Source: TWA4 sp964613155 (lineage in GTDB: Bacteria > Bacillota > Clostridia > Lachnospirales > Lachnospiraceae). Taken from it: a DNA stretch of 25,877 nucleotides. The translations under genes were made by a program, and so were the position numbers. The stretch covers positions 1 through 25,877 of the forward strand of contig CAZTHP010000033.1 of the NCBI GenBank assembly GCA_964613155.1, given 5' to 3'. Below, piece by piece: positions 1 through 7,822 of this stretch. The notes below the pieces were generated by a model. The model searched no databases. It was given only the letters and a program-made list of their open reading frames with translations, and was not told the origin of the DNA. Numbering within the stretch: the first letter of the stretch is position 1; each line of letters opens with the position of its first letter.

Positions 1-599
1 GCTGCACATTTCTGAATTGCTGTAACAACAAAATCTTTCGCTTTCTTGTGCGCTTCTTCACGTGCTCTGTTTTCAAGCTCCTTGACCATTTTTGCGGTGT
101 CATGTTTCACATCATTTTCAACAGTTTTTAAAAGATAGTCTTTCGCCTGTTCGGAGGTTAAACCTGAAATCCGCTCCAATTCTGTCTGCTGTTTTGCCAG
201 AATCGCTTCCGCTTCTTTATGCTTGCGGGAAAGGGATTCTTCTTTGGCTGCCATTGCTGTTTCACGACGTTCAAGAGCATCGGCTTTTTTATCGATGTTC
301 TCCTCTTTGTTAAGTACACGTCTTTCATATCGCTGCAGTTCTGCACGACGTTCTTTGGTCTCACGTTCACATTCATTCCGGGAGCGTAAGGTTTCTTCCT
401 TCACTTCCAAAAGTGCTTCACGTTTTTTTGCTTCTGCCGCTTTTAATGCTTCATCTATAATCTCTCTGGACTTTTCTTCAGCCGTGCCAATCTTACTTTC
501 ATACACCTTGATGCGGTATTTGGTGGCAACTGTCCATGTGACAGGTATAGTGACAACAAGTGTGACAACAATAGCAATGATCGTTATCATTGCATCCAC
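1..599 (-). CDS. rny: Ribonuclease Y, N-terminal part (runs off the window)
   Basis: Only the first 199 codons are present; the gene continues past base 1. RNase Y is a membrane-anchored endoribonuclease that starts mRNA decay in Firmicutes. Visible here: a hydrophobic anchor at about residues 4-23, then a long charged Glu/Lys/Arg-rich coiled coil to the edge, ending in the stretch before the KH domain (KAKDFVVTAIQKCA). The KH and HD catalytic domains would lie outside the window; the usual full length is about 520 residues. The start is GTG at 599-597, because AAGGAGG (607-613) sits 7 bases from it, against 16 bases from the next in-frame ATG (590). It has its own promoter at 645-673. It follows recA in the same direction, as is usual in Clostridia. 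Confidence 0.93.
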   Translation of the reverse strand, partial: MDAMITIIAIVVTLVVTIPVTWTVATKYRIKVYESKIGTAEEKSREIIDEALKAAEAKKREALLEVKEETLRSRNECERETKERRAELQRYERRVLNKEENIDKKADALERRETAMAAKEESLSRKHKEAEAILAKQQTELERISGLTSEQAKDYLLKTVENDVKHDTAKMVKELENRAREEAHKKAKDFVVTAIQKCA

Positions 600-644
600 A
601 GGAGCACCTCCTTATTAAATTTTCATTGTACAATACAACTTCTA

Positions 645-673
645 ATTCTATAGGAATCCCAGAAAGATGTCAA
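645..673 (-). promoter_or_regulatory. Promoter of rny
   Basis: Read on the minus strand: TTGACA (668-673), 17-base spacer, TAGAAT (645-650). Start of transcription is expected near 638, giving a leader of about 40 bases with the perfect palindrome ATTGTACAAT at 625-634 inside it. The promoter lies between recA and rny, so rny need not depend on recA transcription. Confidence 0.7.
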
Positions 674-807
674 GCAAAAGTCACCATACAGTGAAAAAAC
701 TTACAAATAATCAAACAATATCCTAAGAAAAACGTTATGTTTTTACCAATAAACAAGAGAAAACATACTTTTCATGCCTCTCTCGCTTGTGACAAAAGTG
801 AACTACT

Positions 808-887
808 CCGACTTATAGAAGTCGGAAAAAGTCAAGAAAATGCCGTGTTTATCGCAATTCATCCCACCACCTATAGAGGTGGGGGAT
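808..887 (+). mobile_element. Possible IS200/IS605-type end (hairpin remnant)
   Basis: Two hairpins 36 bases apart share the loop ATAG. The first is CCGACTT/AAGTCGG at 808-825 (7 perfect pairs). The second is at 861-887: CCACCT/AGGTGG plus an outer ATCCC/GGGAT, with one unpaired A (866). A subterminal hairpin with an unpaired base, flanked by AATTCATC and GATTTCTTG, is how right ends of IS200/IS605 (tnpB-type) elements look to me; that match is from memory. No transposase gene is present. It begins 18 bases beyond the recA stop. The hairpins lack a following T run on either strand, so they are poor terminators. Confidence 0.38.
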
Positions 888-904
888 TTCTTGTTCACGA
901 CGTG

Positions 905-2014
905 TTAAAAAGTATCTTCTTCTTCCGGCAGAGAAAAATCAAGATCCTGGAAAGAAGTCTGCTCCTCCTCCTTCGCTTTGGAAGCGGAATTGTCTGCTGC
1001 TGACTTTTCTTCTGGAGCAGCTTCGAACCCATAAGCAGCACGTACTGCCTTTGCAATCTCTGCCATCACCTCAGGATTAGAACGGAGGAAATTCTTAGCA
1101 TTCTCTCGTCCCTGTCCGATCTTCTCTTTCTTATAAGCATACCATGCGCCGCTCTTGTCTACGATTCCTTCTTTTGCTGCCAAATCCAAAAGATCGCCTT
1201 CACGGGAAATACCCGTACCAAACATAATATCAAACTCTGCTTCTTTAAAAGGCGGTGCGATCTTATTCTTTACAACTTTAATACGCGTACGATTTCCAAT
1301 AAATTCACCATTCTGTTTTAAGGTTTCGATTCTTCTGACATCCAAACGAATGGTGGAATAGAATTTTAACGCACGACCGCCTGTTGTTGTCTCCGGATTT
1401 CCAAACATCACGCCTACTTTTTCACGCAGCTGATTGATAAAGATCACCGTACAGTTATATTTGCTCGTAATTGCCGTTAATTTCCGCAGTGCCTGAGACA
1501 TCAAACGTGCCTGCAGACCAACATGGGCATCTCCCATATCACCGTCAATCTCTGCTCTGGGCACTAATGCAGCTACTGAGTCGATAATGATAATATCCAC
1601 CGCACCGGAACGAACCATCGTTTCTGCGATCTCCAAAGCCTGTTCTCCGTTGTCCGGCTGAGAAATGTAAAGATTATCAATATCTACACCGATCTTGCTG
1701 GCATATGCCGGATCTAATGCGTGCTCTGCATCAATAAATCCTGCAATCCCATCGCGCTTTTGTACTTCTGCTGCCATATGAAGGGCAACGGTTGTCTTAC
1801 CACTGGACTCTGGTCCATAAATCTCAATAATACGTCCCTTGGGAATCCCTCCCAGTCCCAGTGCAATATCTAAACTTAAACAGCCCGTAGGGGTTGTCTC
1901 TACATTCATCCGTGCAGAAGAATCTCCAAGTTTCATGATGGAACCTTTTCCATACTGTTTTTCTATCTGCGCAACAGCATTATCCAATGCTTTTAATTTA
2001 TCTTCTTTTGCCAT
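905..2014 (-). CDS. recA: RecA recombinase
   Basis: ATP-dependent strand-exchange protein of homologous recombination and activator of LexA self-cleavage. The 369 residues span the whole family: Walker A GPESSGKT at residues 67-74, Walker B region IIIIDSVAALVP, the L2 region with GNPETTTGGRALKFY, the conserved KNKIAPPFKEAEFDI segment, and an acidic C-terminal tail (LDFSLPEEEDTF) typical of bacterial RecA. ATG at 2014 is set by AGGAGG at 2021-2026 (6-base spacing). Promoter and SOS operator lie just upstream. The gene is intact. The rny gene follows on the same strand about 300 bases on; no recX is found between them. Confidence 0.98.
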   Translation of the reverse strand: MAKEDKLKALDNAVAQIEKQYGKGSIMKLGDSSARMNVETTPTGCLSLDIALGLGGIPKGRIIEIYGPESSGKTTVALHMAAEVQKRDGIAGFIDAEHALDPAYASKIGVDIDNLYISQPDNGEQALEIAETMVRSGAVDIIIIDSVAALVPRAEIDGDMGDAHVGLQARLMSQALRKLTAITSKYNCTVIFINQLREKVGVMFGNPETTTGGRALKFYSTIRLDVRRIETLKQNGEFIGNRTRIKVVKNKIAPPFKEAEFDIMFGTGISREGDLLDLAAKEGIVDKSGAWYAYKKEKIGQGRENAKNFLRSNPEVMAEIAKAVRAAYGFEAAPEEKSAADNSASKAKEEEQTSFQDLDFSLPEEEDTF

Positions 2015-2032
2015 ATTCGACCTCCTGTTCGA

Positions 2033-2044
2033 GAACTCATGTTC
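2033..2044 (-). promoter_or_regulatory. SOS box (LexA/DinR operator) of recA
   Basis: GAAC-N4-GTTC (GAACTCATGTTC on the plus strand), matching the Gram-positive LexA operator core CGAAC-N4-GTTCG. It lies just downstream of the recA -10 box (2053-2058), over the expected start of transcription near 2046, where bound LexA would block initiation. A second GTTC/GAAC pair (2027-2036) overlaps its left side. Confidence 0.75.
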
Positions 2045-2052
2045 GTATCTAC

Positions 2053-2081
2053 ATCATAATACACTTTCTTTAAAATGTCAA
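2053..2081 (-). promoter_or_regulatory. Promoter of recA
   Basis: On the minus strand: TTGACA (2076-2081), a 17-base spacer, TATGAT (2053-2058). A near-consensus sigma-A promoter, with the SOS box directly downstream. Confidence 0.85.
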
Positions 2082-2216
2082 TCACTATCTTGCAAAATTA
2101 CAGGTGTTTTATTAAAACATTTTACAGATTTATATTAGCACATGTTTTTCGTTTTGTCTACCGATCAAACCTTTTCTAATAGAAATCTTCGTATTTCCTC
2201 TTTCAGCATGATCCAC

Positions 2217-2440
2217 AAGGAAATCCAGAACGTAAACCTTCAAAATACAATGTTTACTCAAAGAAAATCCTGAACCTAAGCTCTCCAAACACAAGGTTTA
2301 CTCAAAGAAAATCCTGAACCTAAGCTCTCCAAACACAAGATTTACTCACAGAAAATCCTGAACCTAAACTTTCCAAACACAAGGTTTACTCAAAGAAAAT
2401 CCTGAACCTAAACTTTCCAAATACAATGTTTGCTCAAAGG
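2217..2440. repeat. 44-bp tandem repeat, about five copies
   Basis: Units begin at 2253, 2297, 2341, 2385 and 2429, an exact 44-base step. Each starts TTTACTCA and contains AAAATCCTGAACCTAA. The middle copies differ by a few bases. The copy from about 2217 to 2252 is more diverged, and the one starting at 2429 fades out near 2440. There are no unique spacers and no internal palindrome. It fills the space between the recA promoter and the permease gene. Nothing else was recognised in 2082-2216; 2441-2570 holds only an AT-rich stretch with the small inverted repeat TATAG/CTATA near 2462-2480. Confidence 0.93.
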
Positions 2441-2571
2441 ATATCAAAAACGATATGCATTATAGTTTCTATACGCTATATAAGACGAAGTTTTTGGAAA
2501 ATACACAATGATCATACAATACACAGCACGATCCGCAGGTATCAAGATGCAAGACTTTTGTTACAAATATC

Positions 2572-2600
2572 TTTACTATTTTTTTATGGAATGTTATACT
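2572..2600 (+). promoter_or_regulatory. Possible promoter of the permease/hydroxylase operon
   Basis: TTTACT (2572-2577), 17-base spacer, TATACT (2595-2600). The -35 box matches only in part. I see no purine-riboswitch aptamer in the leader and no clear operator. Confidence 0.4.
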
Positions 2601-2649
2601 TTTTACGATTTCTAAGTAACCATTTACAAATGAAACGAGGTATTGAGTC

Positions 2650-4056
2650 ATGAGAAAAACACATCAATTATCAGAGGCAGCTTTCCAGTTGGAAGGCAAG
2701 ATGCCTTTATCCCAGGCAATCCCCCTGGGACTGCAGCATGTTTTAGCCATGTTTGTCGGCAATTTAACTCCACTGCTGATCATCACCAGCGCCTGCGGTA
2801 TTTCCGGCGGTGAATTTGCAGAACTGCAATTAAGTCTTCTGCAGAATGCTATGTTAATTGCCGGTATTGTTACTTTGGTACAGCTGTTTACAGTCGGACC
2901 AATCGGCGGCAGAGTTCCGATCATTATGGGAACTTCTTCCGGTTTTATCGGCGTTTTCAACTCGGTTGCATCTACTATGGGCGGTGGTGTTCTTGCCTAT
3001 GGTGCGATCATGGGGGCTTCTATTTTAGGTGGACTTTTTGAAACCGTACTCGGCTTTTTCTTAAAACCACTGCGTAAATTTTTCCCCAGTGTTGTCACCG
3101 GTACCGTTGTATTATCCATTGGTTTAAGCTTGATTTCCGTTGGAATCAACTCCTTTGGCGGCGGCAGCGGCGCAGCTGATTTTGGCTCGATGGAAAATTT
3201 ATGTCTGGCGATTTTTGTCTTAGTCATGATCCTGTTCTTTAAACACGGAACCAGTGGATTTGCCAGCTCTTCTTCCATCCTGTTGGGTATTATCTGCGGA
3301 TACATCGCCGCTTCGATCATGGGACTTGTTCTGCCGACTACCGGAATCAATGCAGACGGTGCAGAATATACCAAAGCCTGGGTTTTAAACTGGCAGAAGA
3401 TTCAGGATGCTGCCTGGTTTGAAGTTCCGAAGCTTTTACCGGTAAAACCGGTCTTTGATCTTCGTGCGATCCTTCCTGTTTTAATCATGTTTATTGTAAC
3501 AGCAGTCGAAACCGTCGGCGATATTTCCGGTGTTATGGAAGGAGGACTGGGACGCGAAGCAACCGACCGTGAATTATCCGGCGGCGTCATGTGTGACGGT
3601 TTAGGTTCCTCTTTTGCAGCACTTTTTGGCGTTCTGCCGAATACTTCTTTCTCACAAAATGTTGGCCTTGTTGCCATGACAAAAGTAGTAAATCTCTTTG
3701 CCCTGAGTACAGGTGCTATTTTCTTGATCTTATGCGGACTTTGTCCCAAACTGGCCGCACTCATTTCGATTATGCCGCAATCCGTCTTAGGCGGTGCTGC
3801 TGTCATGATGTTTTCTTCTATCGTTGTCAGCGGAATTCAATTAATTACCAAAGAACCTTTAACAGGACGTAATCTTTCCATTGTTTCGGTTGCACTGGGC
3901 GTTGGCTATGGAATGGGCGCAAATACAGGAATTTTAGCGCAGACACCAGAAGCCATCCAATTAATTTTCGGTGGTTCCGGTATTGTACCGGCTGCTATGG
4001 TGGCAATTCTTCTCAACATTCTGCTTCCCAAAGAAAAAAACGCAAACGAACAATAA
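2650..4056 (+). CDS. NAT/NCS2-family purine permease (xanthine/urate type)
   Basis: A polytopic membrane transporter of 468 residues with hydrophobic segments throughout, likely 12-14 helices, of the nucleobase-ascorbate transporter family; probably an H+ symporter for a purine base. N-terminal PLGLQHVLAMFVGNLTPLLI and the signature around residues 331-345 (NTSFSQNVGLVAMTK, with Q336-N337-x-G339) fit the xanthine/urate branch; uracil permeases have a different signature. The ATG at 2650 is preceded by GAGG (2637-2640) with a 9-base gap. The FAD subunit starts 18 bases after the stop, so the four genes look co-transcribed. That partnership supports a purine or related heterocycle as substrate, but does not prove xanthine itself. 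Confidence 0.88.
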   Translation: MRKTHQLSEAAFQLEGKMPLSQAIPLGLQHVLAMFVGNLTPLLIITSACGISGGEFAELQLSLLQNAMLIAGIVTLVQLFTVGPIGGRVPIIMGTSSGFIGVFNSVASTMGGGVLAYGAIMGASILGGLFETVLGFFLKPLRKFFPSVVTGTVVLSIGLSLISVGINSFGGGSGAADFGSMENLCLAIFVLVMILFFKHGTSGFASSSSILLGIICGYIAASIMGLVLPTTGINADGAEYTKAWVLNWQKIQDAAWFEVPKLLPVKPVFDLRAILPVLIMFIVTAVETVGDISGVMEGGLGREATDRELSGGVMCDGLGSSFAALFGVLPNTSFSQNVGLVAMTKVVNLFALSTGAIFLILCGLCPKLAALISIMPQSVLGGAAVMMFSSIVVSGIQLITKEPLTGRNLSIVSVALGVGYGMGANTGILAQTPEAIQLIFGGSGIVPAAMVAILLNILLPKEKNANEQ

Positions 4057-4074
4057 GCGAAAGGAGTTTTGCGA

Positions 4075-4863
4075 ATGGTCACAATTAAAAATTATATTCG
4101 AGCAGCAAGTTTAGAAGAAGCATGGCAATTAAACCAGAAACGAAAAAATCGGATTCTAGGCGGTATGCTTTGGCTGCGTTTAGGAAAAGGCAGCATTCAG
4201 ACCGCGATTGATCTATGTGATCTGGGGCTGGACACCATTGAAGAAACAACCGAATCCTTTTCCATCGGTGCAATGGTCACACTGCGGGATCTAGAACTTC
4301 ATGAAGGACTGAACACCTATACACAAGGTGCACTGAAACATGCACTGGAAAGCATTGTAGGGGTGCAGTTTCGCAATATGGCAACCGTAGGCGGCAGCAT
4401 TTGGGGCCGATTTGGATTTTCTGATGTTTTGACATTCTTTCTGGCCGCAGACACTTTTGTGGAATTGTACCAAGGCGGTATCATTCCCCTGGAACAGTTT
4501 GTTTCTATGAAATATGATCAAGATCTTCTGGTTCGCTTAATTCTGAAAAAAACACCGGGCAAATTTGTTTATACTGCTATGCGAAATCAACGTACTGATT
4601 TCCCGGTTTTAACCTGCGCTGCAGCCTGTCTGAACGGGGAGTACCGTGCTTCAATCGGCGCTCGCCCCGGTAAAGCCATGCGAATCTGCAATCCCGAACC
4701 GATTTTATCACCTGATGCACCGAAACTGGAAGTCCAAAAATTTGCTTCTTATTTAGCAGAAAATAAACCGGTTTCCAGCAACCTGCGCGGAAGTGCAGCT
4801 TATCGGACCCATCTAATCCGAGTCCTTTCTGCTCGTGCATTCACAGAACTGGAGGAACTTTGA
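4075..4863 (+). CDS. FAD-binding subunit of a xanthine-dehydrogenase-type hydroxylase
   Basis: The medium subunit carries FAD and passes electrons from the 2Fe-2S subunit to the acceptor. It has 262 residues, a little shorter than the usual 280-300. The first FAD loop is ILGGMLWLRLGKG (residues 26-38), diverged from the common AGGTDL form, and the second is ATVGGSIWGRFGFSD (about 104-118). The C-terminus has the family's short alpha-helical tail. The ATG at 4075 is chosen because AAGGAG (4061-4066) lies 8 bases away; an upstream in-frame TTG (4069) is too close to it. Acting between permease and Fe-S subunit, it is the diaphorase part of the complex. Exact electron acceptor (NAD or other) cannot be read from the sequence. 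Confidence 0.87.
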   Translation: MVTIKNYIRAASLEEAWQLNQKRKNRILGGMLWLRLGKGSIQTAIDLCDLGLDTIEETTESFSIGAMVTLRDLELHEGLNTYTQGALKHALESIVGVQFRNMATVGGSIWGRFGFSDVLTFFLAADTFVELYQGGIIPLEQFVSMKYDQDLLVRLILKKTPGKFVYTAMRNQRTDFPVLTCAAACLNGEYRASIGARPGKAMRICNPEPILSPDAPKLEVQKFASYLAENKPVSSNLRGSAAYRTHLIRVLSARAFTELEEL

Positions 4864-4864
4864 T

Positions 4865-5341
4865 ATGGAAATAAAACTGAATCTTAACGGTAAGACCGTC
4901 ACTGCTCAAATAGAAGCAGACCTCTCCCTTCTGGATTTTCTTCGGGAAAAAGGCTGTCTTAGCGTCAAACGCGGATGCGATACTTCAAATTGCGGACTTT
5001 GCACGGTTCTTTTAGATGGAACGCCAATTCTATCCTGCTCCACATTAGCCGTTCGTGCATCGGGTCATACCATCCAAACACTGGAAGGTCTCCAAGAGGA
5101 AGCTGCCGATTTCGTCGGTTTTATTGCCGATCAAGGAGCTGAACAATGCGGCTTCTGCAATCCTGGACTGGTTATGAATACCATCGCCTTGCTGCGGGAA
5201 AATCCCGATCCCACGGATGAAGAAATCCGCGCCTTTCTTTCGGGAAATCTGTGCCGCTGCTCCGGTTATGATGGGCAGCTGCGCGGTATCCGCAACTATC
5301 TAAACAGCCGCAAGCAGAAAGGAGAACATCATGGAGCATAA
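4865..5341 (+). CDS. 2Fe-2S subunit of a xanthine-dehydrogenase-type hydroxylase
   Basis: The small subunit, 158 residues, moves electrons from the molybdenum centre to FAD through two [2Fe-2S] clusters. Plant-ferredoxin-type cluster: Cys38, Cys43, Cys46 and Cys58 (CDTSNCGLC...SC). Second cluster: Cys95, Cys98, Cys130 and Cys132 (CGFC...CRC), in the helical domain next to the molybdopterin site. All eight ligands are present; CRCSGY replaces the usual CRCTGY. The ATG at 4865 follows the FAD-subunit stop by one base and has GGAGG at 4851-4855. An upstream in-frame ATG (4835) lies inside the FAD gene and has no ribosome site. The 3' end overlaps the next gene by 11 bases, which implies coupled translation. 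Confidence 0.95.
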   Translation: MEIKLNLNGKTVTAQIEADLSLLDFLREKGCLSVKRGCDTSNCGLCTVLLDGTPILSCSTLAVRASGHTIQTLEGLQEEAADFVGFIADQGAEQCGFCNPGLVMNTIALLRENPDPTDEEIRAFLSGNLCRCSGYDGQLRGIRNYLNSRKQKGEHHGA

Positions 5342-7631
5342 AGAATACCAGGCGATTCATAAATCGGTTCGAAAAAAAGATTCCATGCAGCTTCTGCTCG
5401 GAAAACCCGTTTACACAGATGATGTAACCCCACAAAATGCGCTTGTAGTTAAGCTCCTGCGAAGTCCTCATGCCAATGCGATCGTCCAGAAGATCGATAC
5501 GCAAAGAGCGAAGCTCGTGCCCGGCGTAGAGGCGATCTACACCTGGGAGGATGTGCCGCAGACCCGTTTTGCGATTGCCGGACAAACGTATCCGGAACCT
5601 TCTCCGTATGACCGACTGATCCTCGACCGCCATGTGCGCTTTGTCGGAGATCCCGTTGCCATTATTGCCGCAGAAAATGAAAAAGCCGCACAAAAAGCAA
5701 TGCGCTTGATCAAAGTGGAATATGAAGTCTTAGAAGCCGTTCTGGATTTTCATACAGCAAAGGATCATTCCGTTCTCGTTCATCCAGAAACTGACTGGTT
5801 TCCGCCCTGTGACGTCGGTGGATCCAATCAGCGAAATCTCGTTGCCAGCGAGCGCGATGAAGATGGTCCCGTGGATGACATTTTCAAAAACTGCGATATC
5901 GTAATCGATCATGTGTATCACACCAAAGCCTTCAACCAGGCTATGATGGAACCATTTATTTCCTATTGTGATCTGGATCGCTATGGGCGACTTCATGTTG
6001 TCTCCTCTACCCAGATCGTATTCCACACCCGACGCATTCTTTCTCGTGCTCTCGGCATTCCGAAAAGCCAAATCCGCGTAGAAAAACCCCGCATCGGCGG
6101 TGGATTCGGTGCCAAACAAACTGCTGTATGCGATGTTTATCCGGCATTTGTAACCTTAAAAACAGGCCGGCCGTCAAAGATTATTTATACACGGAAAGAA
6201 TCACAGATTGCAGGCTCTCCTCGACACGAAATGGAAATCCGCGTTCGATTAGGCGCAAGTAAAGAAGGAAAAATCCGCGTTCTAGATCTTTATACCCTTT
6301 CCAATTCCGGCGCTTATGGAGAACACGGTCCCACTACTGTCGGTTTATCCGGACATAAAGCAATTCCGCTTTATACCGGTTCTTTGGAAGCCTATCGTTT
6401 CCACTATGACGTTGTATATACCAATCTTCAGGCAGCAGGTGCTTACCGCGGTTATGGAGCAACGCAGGGAATTTTCGCACTGGAATCGGCAGTTAATGAG
6501 CTTGCAGAAAAGCTGGAAATCGATCCTACGGTTCTGCGTGATCGCAATATGGTGCGCGAAGGCATGGTTATGCCGGCTTATTATGGAGAAACGGCCAATG
6601 CCTGTGCACTGGATCGTTGTATGGATCACTGCCGCGAGATGTTTCATTGGGAAGAAAAATATCCGGTTCGGGATATGGGAAATGGAAAAGTTCGTACCGC
6701 TGGTGTCGCAATGGCAATGCAGGGAAGCTGTATTTCCAATGTCGATGTTGGCTCTGCTACCATCAAGCTCAGCGAAGACGGAACCTATAATCTATTGATC
6801 GGTGCTGCGGATATGGGAACGGGCTGTGATACGATCCTGGCGCAGATGGCCGCCGAATGTATGGATTGCGATGTAGAAGATGTCGCTGTCTTTGGCGCTG
6901 ATACGGATGCTTCCCCCTATGATTCTGGCTCCTACGCTTCTTCTACGACCTATATCACTGGAAAAGCCGTCGAAAAAGCCTGTATCGAACTAAAACAGAG
7001 AATTTGTAAGATTGCTGCTGAAATGCTGGAATGTACACCAGAAGAAATGGTATTTGAACGCGGACAGGTTCGCCGTCTTTCAACCGATCAAACCGTTTCA
7101 CTCGCTGATATTGCCTATAAAACCCAGGTAAATAACACGCTGGCAGCAGAAGCCACTGCTACACATACCTCTCCAGTATCTCCGCCTCCTTATATGGTCG
7201 GTATGGTGGAAATTGAACTGGATCGCCTCACGGGCCTTGTTACGATTCTGGATTATATGGCAGTCGTAGACTGCGGTATTCCGATCAATCCTGCTCTGGC
7301 ACGTATTCAGGCAGAAGGTGGTATCGTGCAAGGAATTGGTCACACCTTAATGGAAAATGTCACCTACAATGCTTCAGGAAGACCTCTCGAATCTTCCTTT
7401 ATGCAGTATAAAATCCCGACACGACTGGATATGGGAAAACTAAACGTAGAATTTGAACACAGCTACGAGCCGACAGGGCCTTTTGGTGCAAAATCAATCG
7501 GAGAAATTGTAATCAATACCCCTGCTCCCGCCATCGCCCATGCGATTTATCGCGCAACCGGTGTATGGCATCGGGAACTGCCGATCACCCCGGAACAGAT
7601 TGCCATGTCCATATCACAGCCTCAAAAATAA
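5331..7631 (+). CDS. Molybdopterin-binding catalytic subunit of a xanthine-dehydrogenase-type hydroxylase
   Basis: The large subunit (766 residues) hydroxylates the substrate at a Mo-cytosine- or Mo-pterin cofactor. Aldehyde oxidase/xanthine dehydrogenase a/b hammerhead domain at about residues 20-130, then the Mo-binding domain: GGGFGAKQ (256-263), AYRGYGATQ (371-379, with the conserved Arg373), GAADMGTG (491-498) and GAKSIGE, whose Glu725 is the expected catalytic base. ATG at 5331 has AAAGGAG 6 bases upstream. No in-frame UGA suggesting selenocysteine was seen, though the labile selenium of some clostridial enzymes is not encoded in the protein. No cofactor insertion or maturation gene (XdhC, YqeB, Moco synthesis) lies in the window. 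The substrate is probably xanthine, hypoxanthine or a similar heterocycle, inferred from the permease. Confidence 0.93.
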   Translation: MEHKEYQAIHKSVRKKDSMQLLLGKPVYTDDVTPQNALVVKLLRSPHANAIVQKIDTQRAKLVPGVEAIYTWEDVPQTRFAIAGQTYPEPSPYDRLILDRHVRFVGDPVAIIAAENEKAAQKAMRLIKVEYEVLEAVLDFHTAKDHSVLVHPETDWFPPCDVGGSNQRNLVASERDEDGPVDDIFKNCDIVIDHVYHTKAFNQAMMEPFISYCDLDRYGRLHVVSSTQIVFHTRRILSRALGIPKSQIRVEKPRIGGGFGAKQTAVCDVYPAFVTLKTGRPSKIIYTRKESQIAGSPRHEMEIRVRLGASKEGKIRVLDLYTLSNSGAYGEHGPTTVGLSGHKAIPLYTGSLEAYRFHYDVVYTNLQAAGAYRGYGATQGIFALESAVNELAEKLEIDPTVLRDRNMVREGMVMPAYYGETANACALDRCMDHCREMFHWEEKYPVRDMGNGKVRTAGVAMAMQGSCISNVDVGSATIKLSEDGTYNLLIGAADMGTGCDTILAQMAAECMDCDVEDVAVFGADTDASPYDSGSYASSTTYITGKAVEKACIELKQRICKIAAEMLECTPEEMVFERGQVRRLSTDQTVSLADIAYKTQVNNTLAAEATATHTSPVSPPPYMVGMVEIELDRLTGLVTILDYMAVVDCGIPINPALARIQAEGGIVQGIGHTLMENVTYNASGRPLESSFMQYKIPTRLDMGKLNVEFEHSYEPTGPFGAKSIGEIVINTPAPAIAHAIYRATGVWHRELPITPEQIAMSISQPQK

Positions 7632-7685
7632 ACCTGTCAGCCGTTACAATCTGACCAAAATCCAACAAATAAAAAACTGATACAA

Positions 7686-7728
7686 AAAACCGCTGAGAAC
7701 CAGTTTACAGTCCGTTCTCAGCGGTTTT
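7686..7728. terminator. Two-way terminator after the hydroxylase operon
   Basis: A perfect 15-bp stem, AAAACCGCTGAGAAC at 7686-7700 with GTTCTCAGCGGTTTT at 7714-7728, and a 13-base loop. It ends in T runs on both strands, so it can end both the operon on the left and the minus-strand lactonase gene on the right. Confidence 0.9.
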
Positions 7729-7822
7729 CTATTTCATAAACGTTTAAATTTATAAGTTTATAAGTTTTTTAAGCGGGAGCCAACCCCCTGATCCAAAAAG
7801 AAGGTGATCTGCAAACCGAATC

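Noticed and set aside
737..1003. 88-codon plus-strand frame through the hairpins and into recA
   Set aside because: It reads across both hairpins and antisense through the recA 3' end; no ribosome site and no recognisable tnpB C-terminus.
2217..2440. CRISPR array
   Set aside because: Units are contiguous 44-base repeats without unique spacers, and no cas genes are near.
2441..2649. Purine riboswitch ahead of the permease
   Set aside because: No three-way-junction core or matching loop pair of the purine aptamer was found, and no terminator stands before the gene.
2469..2651. 60-codon minus-strand frame between the 44-bp repeat and the permease
   Set aside because: AT-rich, no ribosome site, no recognisable features, and it overlaps the permease promoter region.
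2664..3806. Several minus-strand frames opposite the permease
   Set aside because: They mirror the membrane protein's codon bias, lack ribosome sites, and the plus-strand gene is certain.
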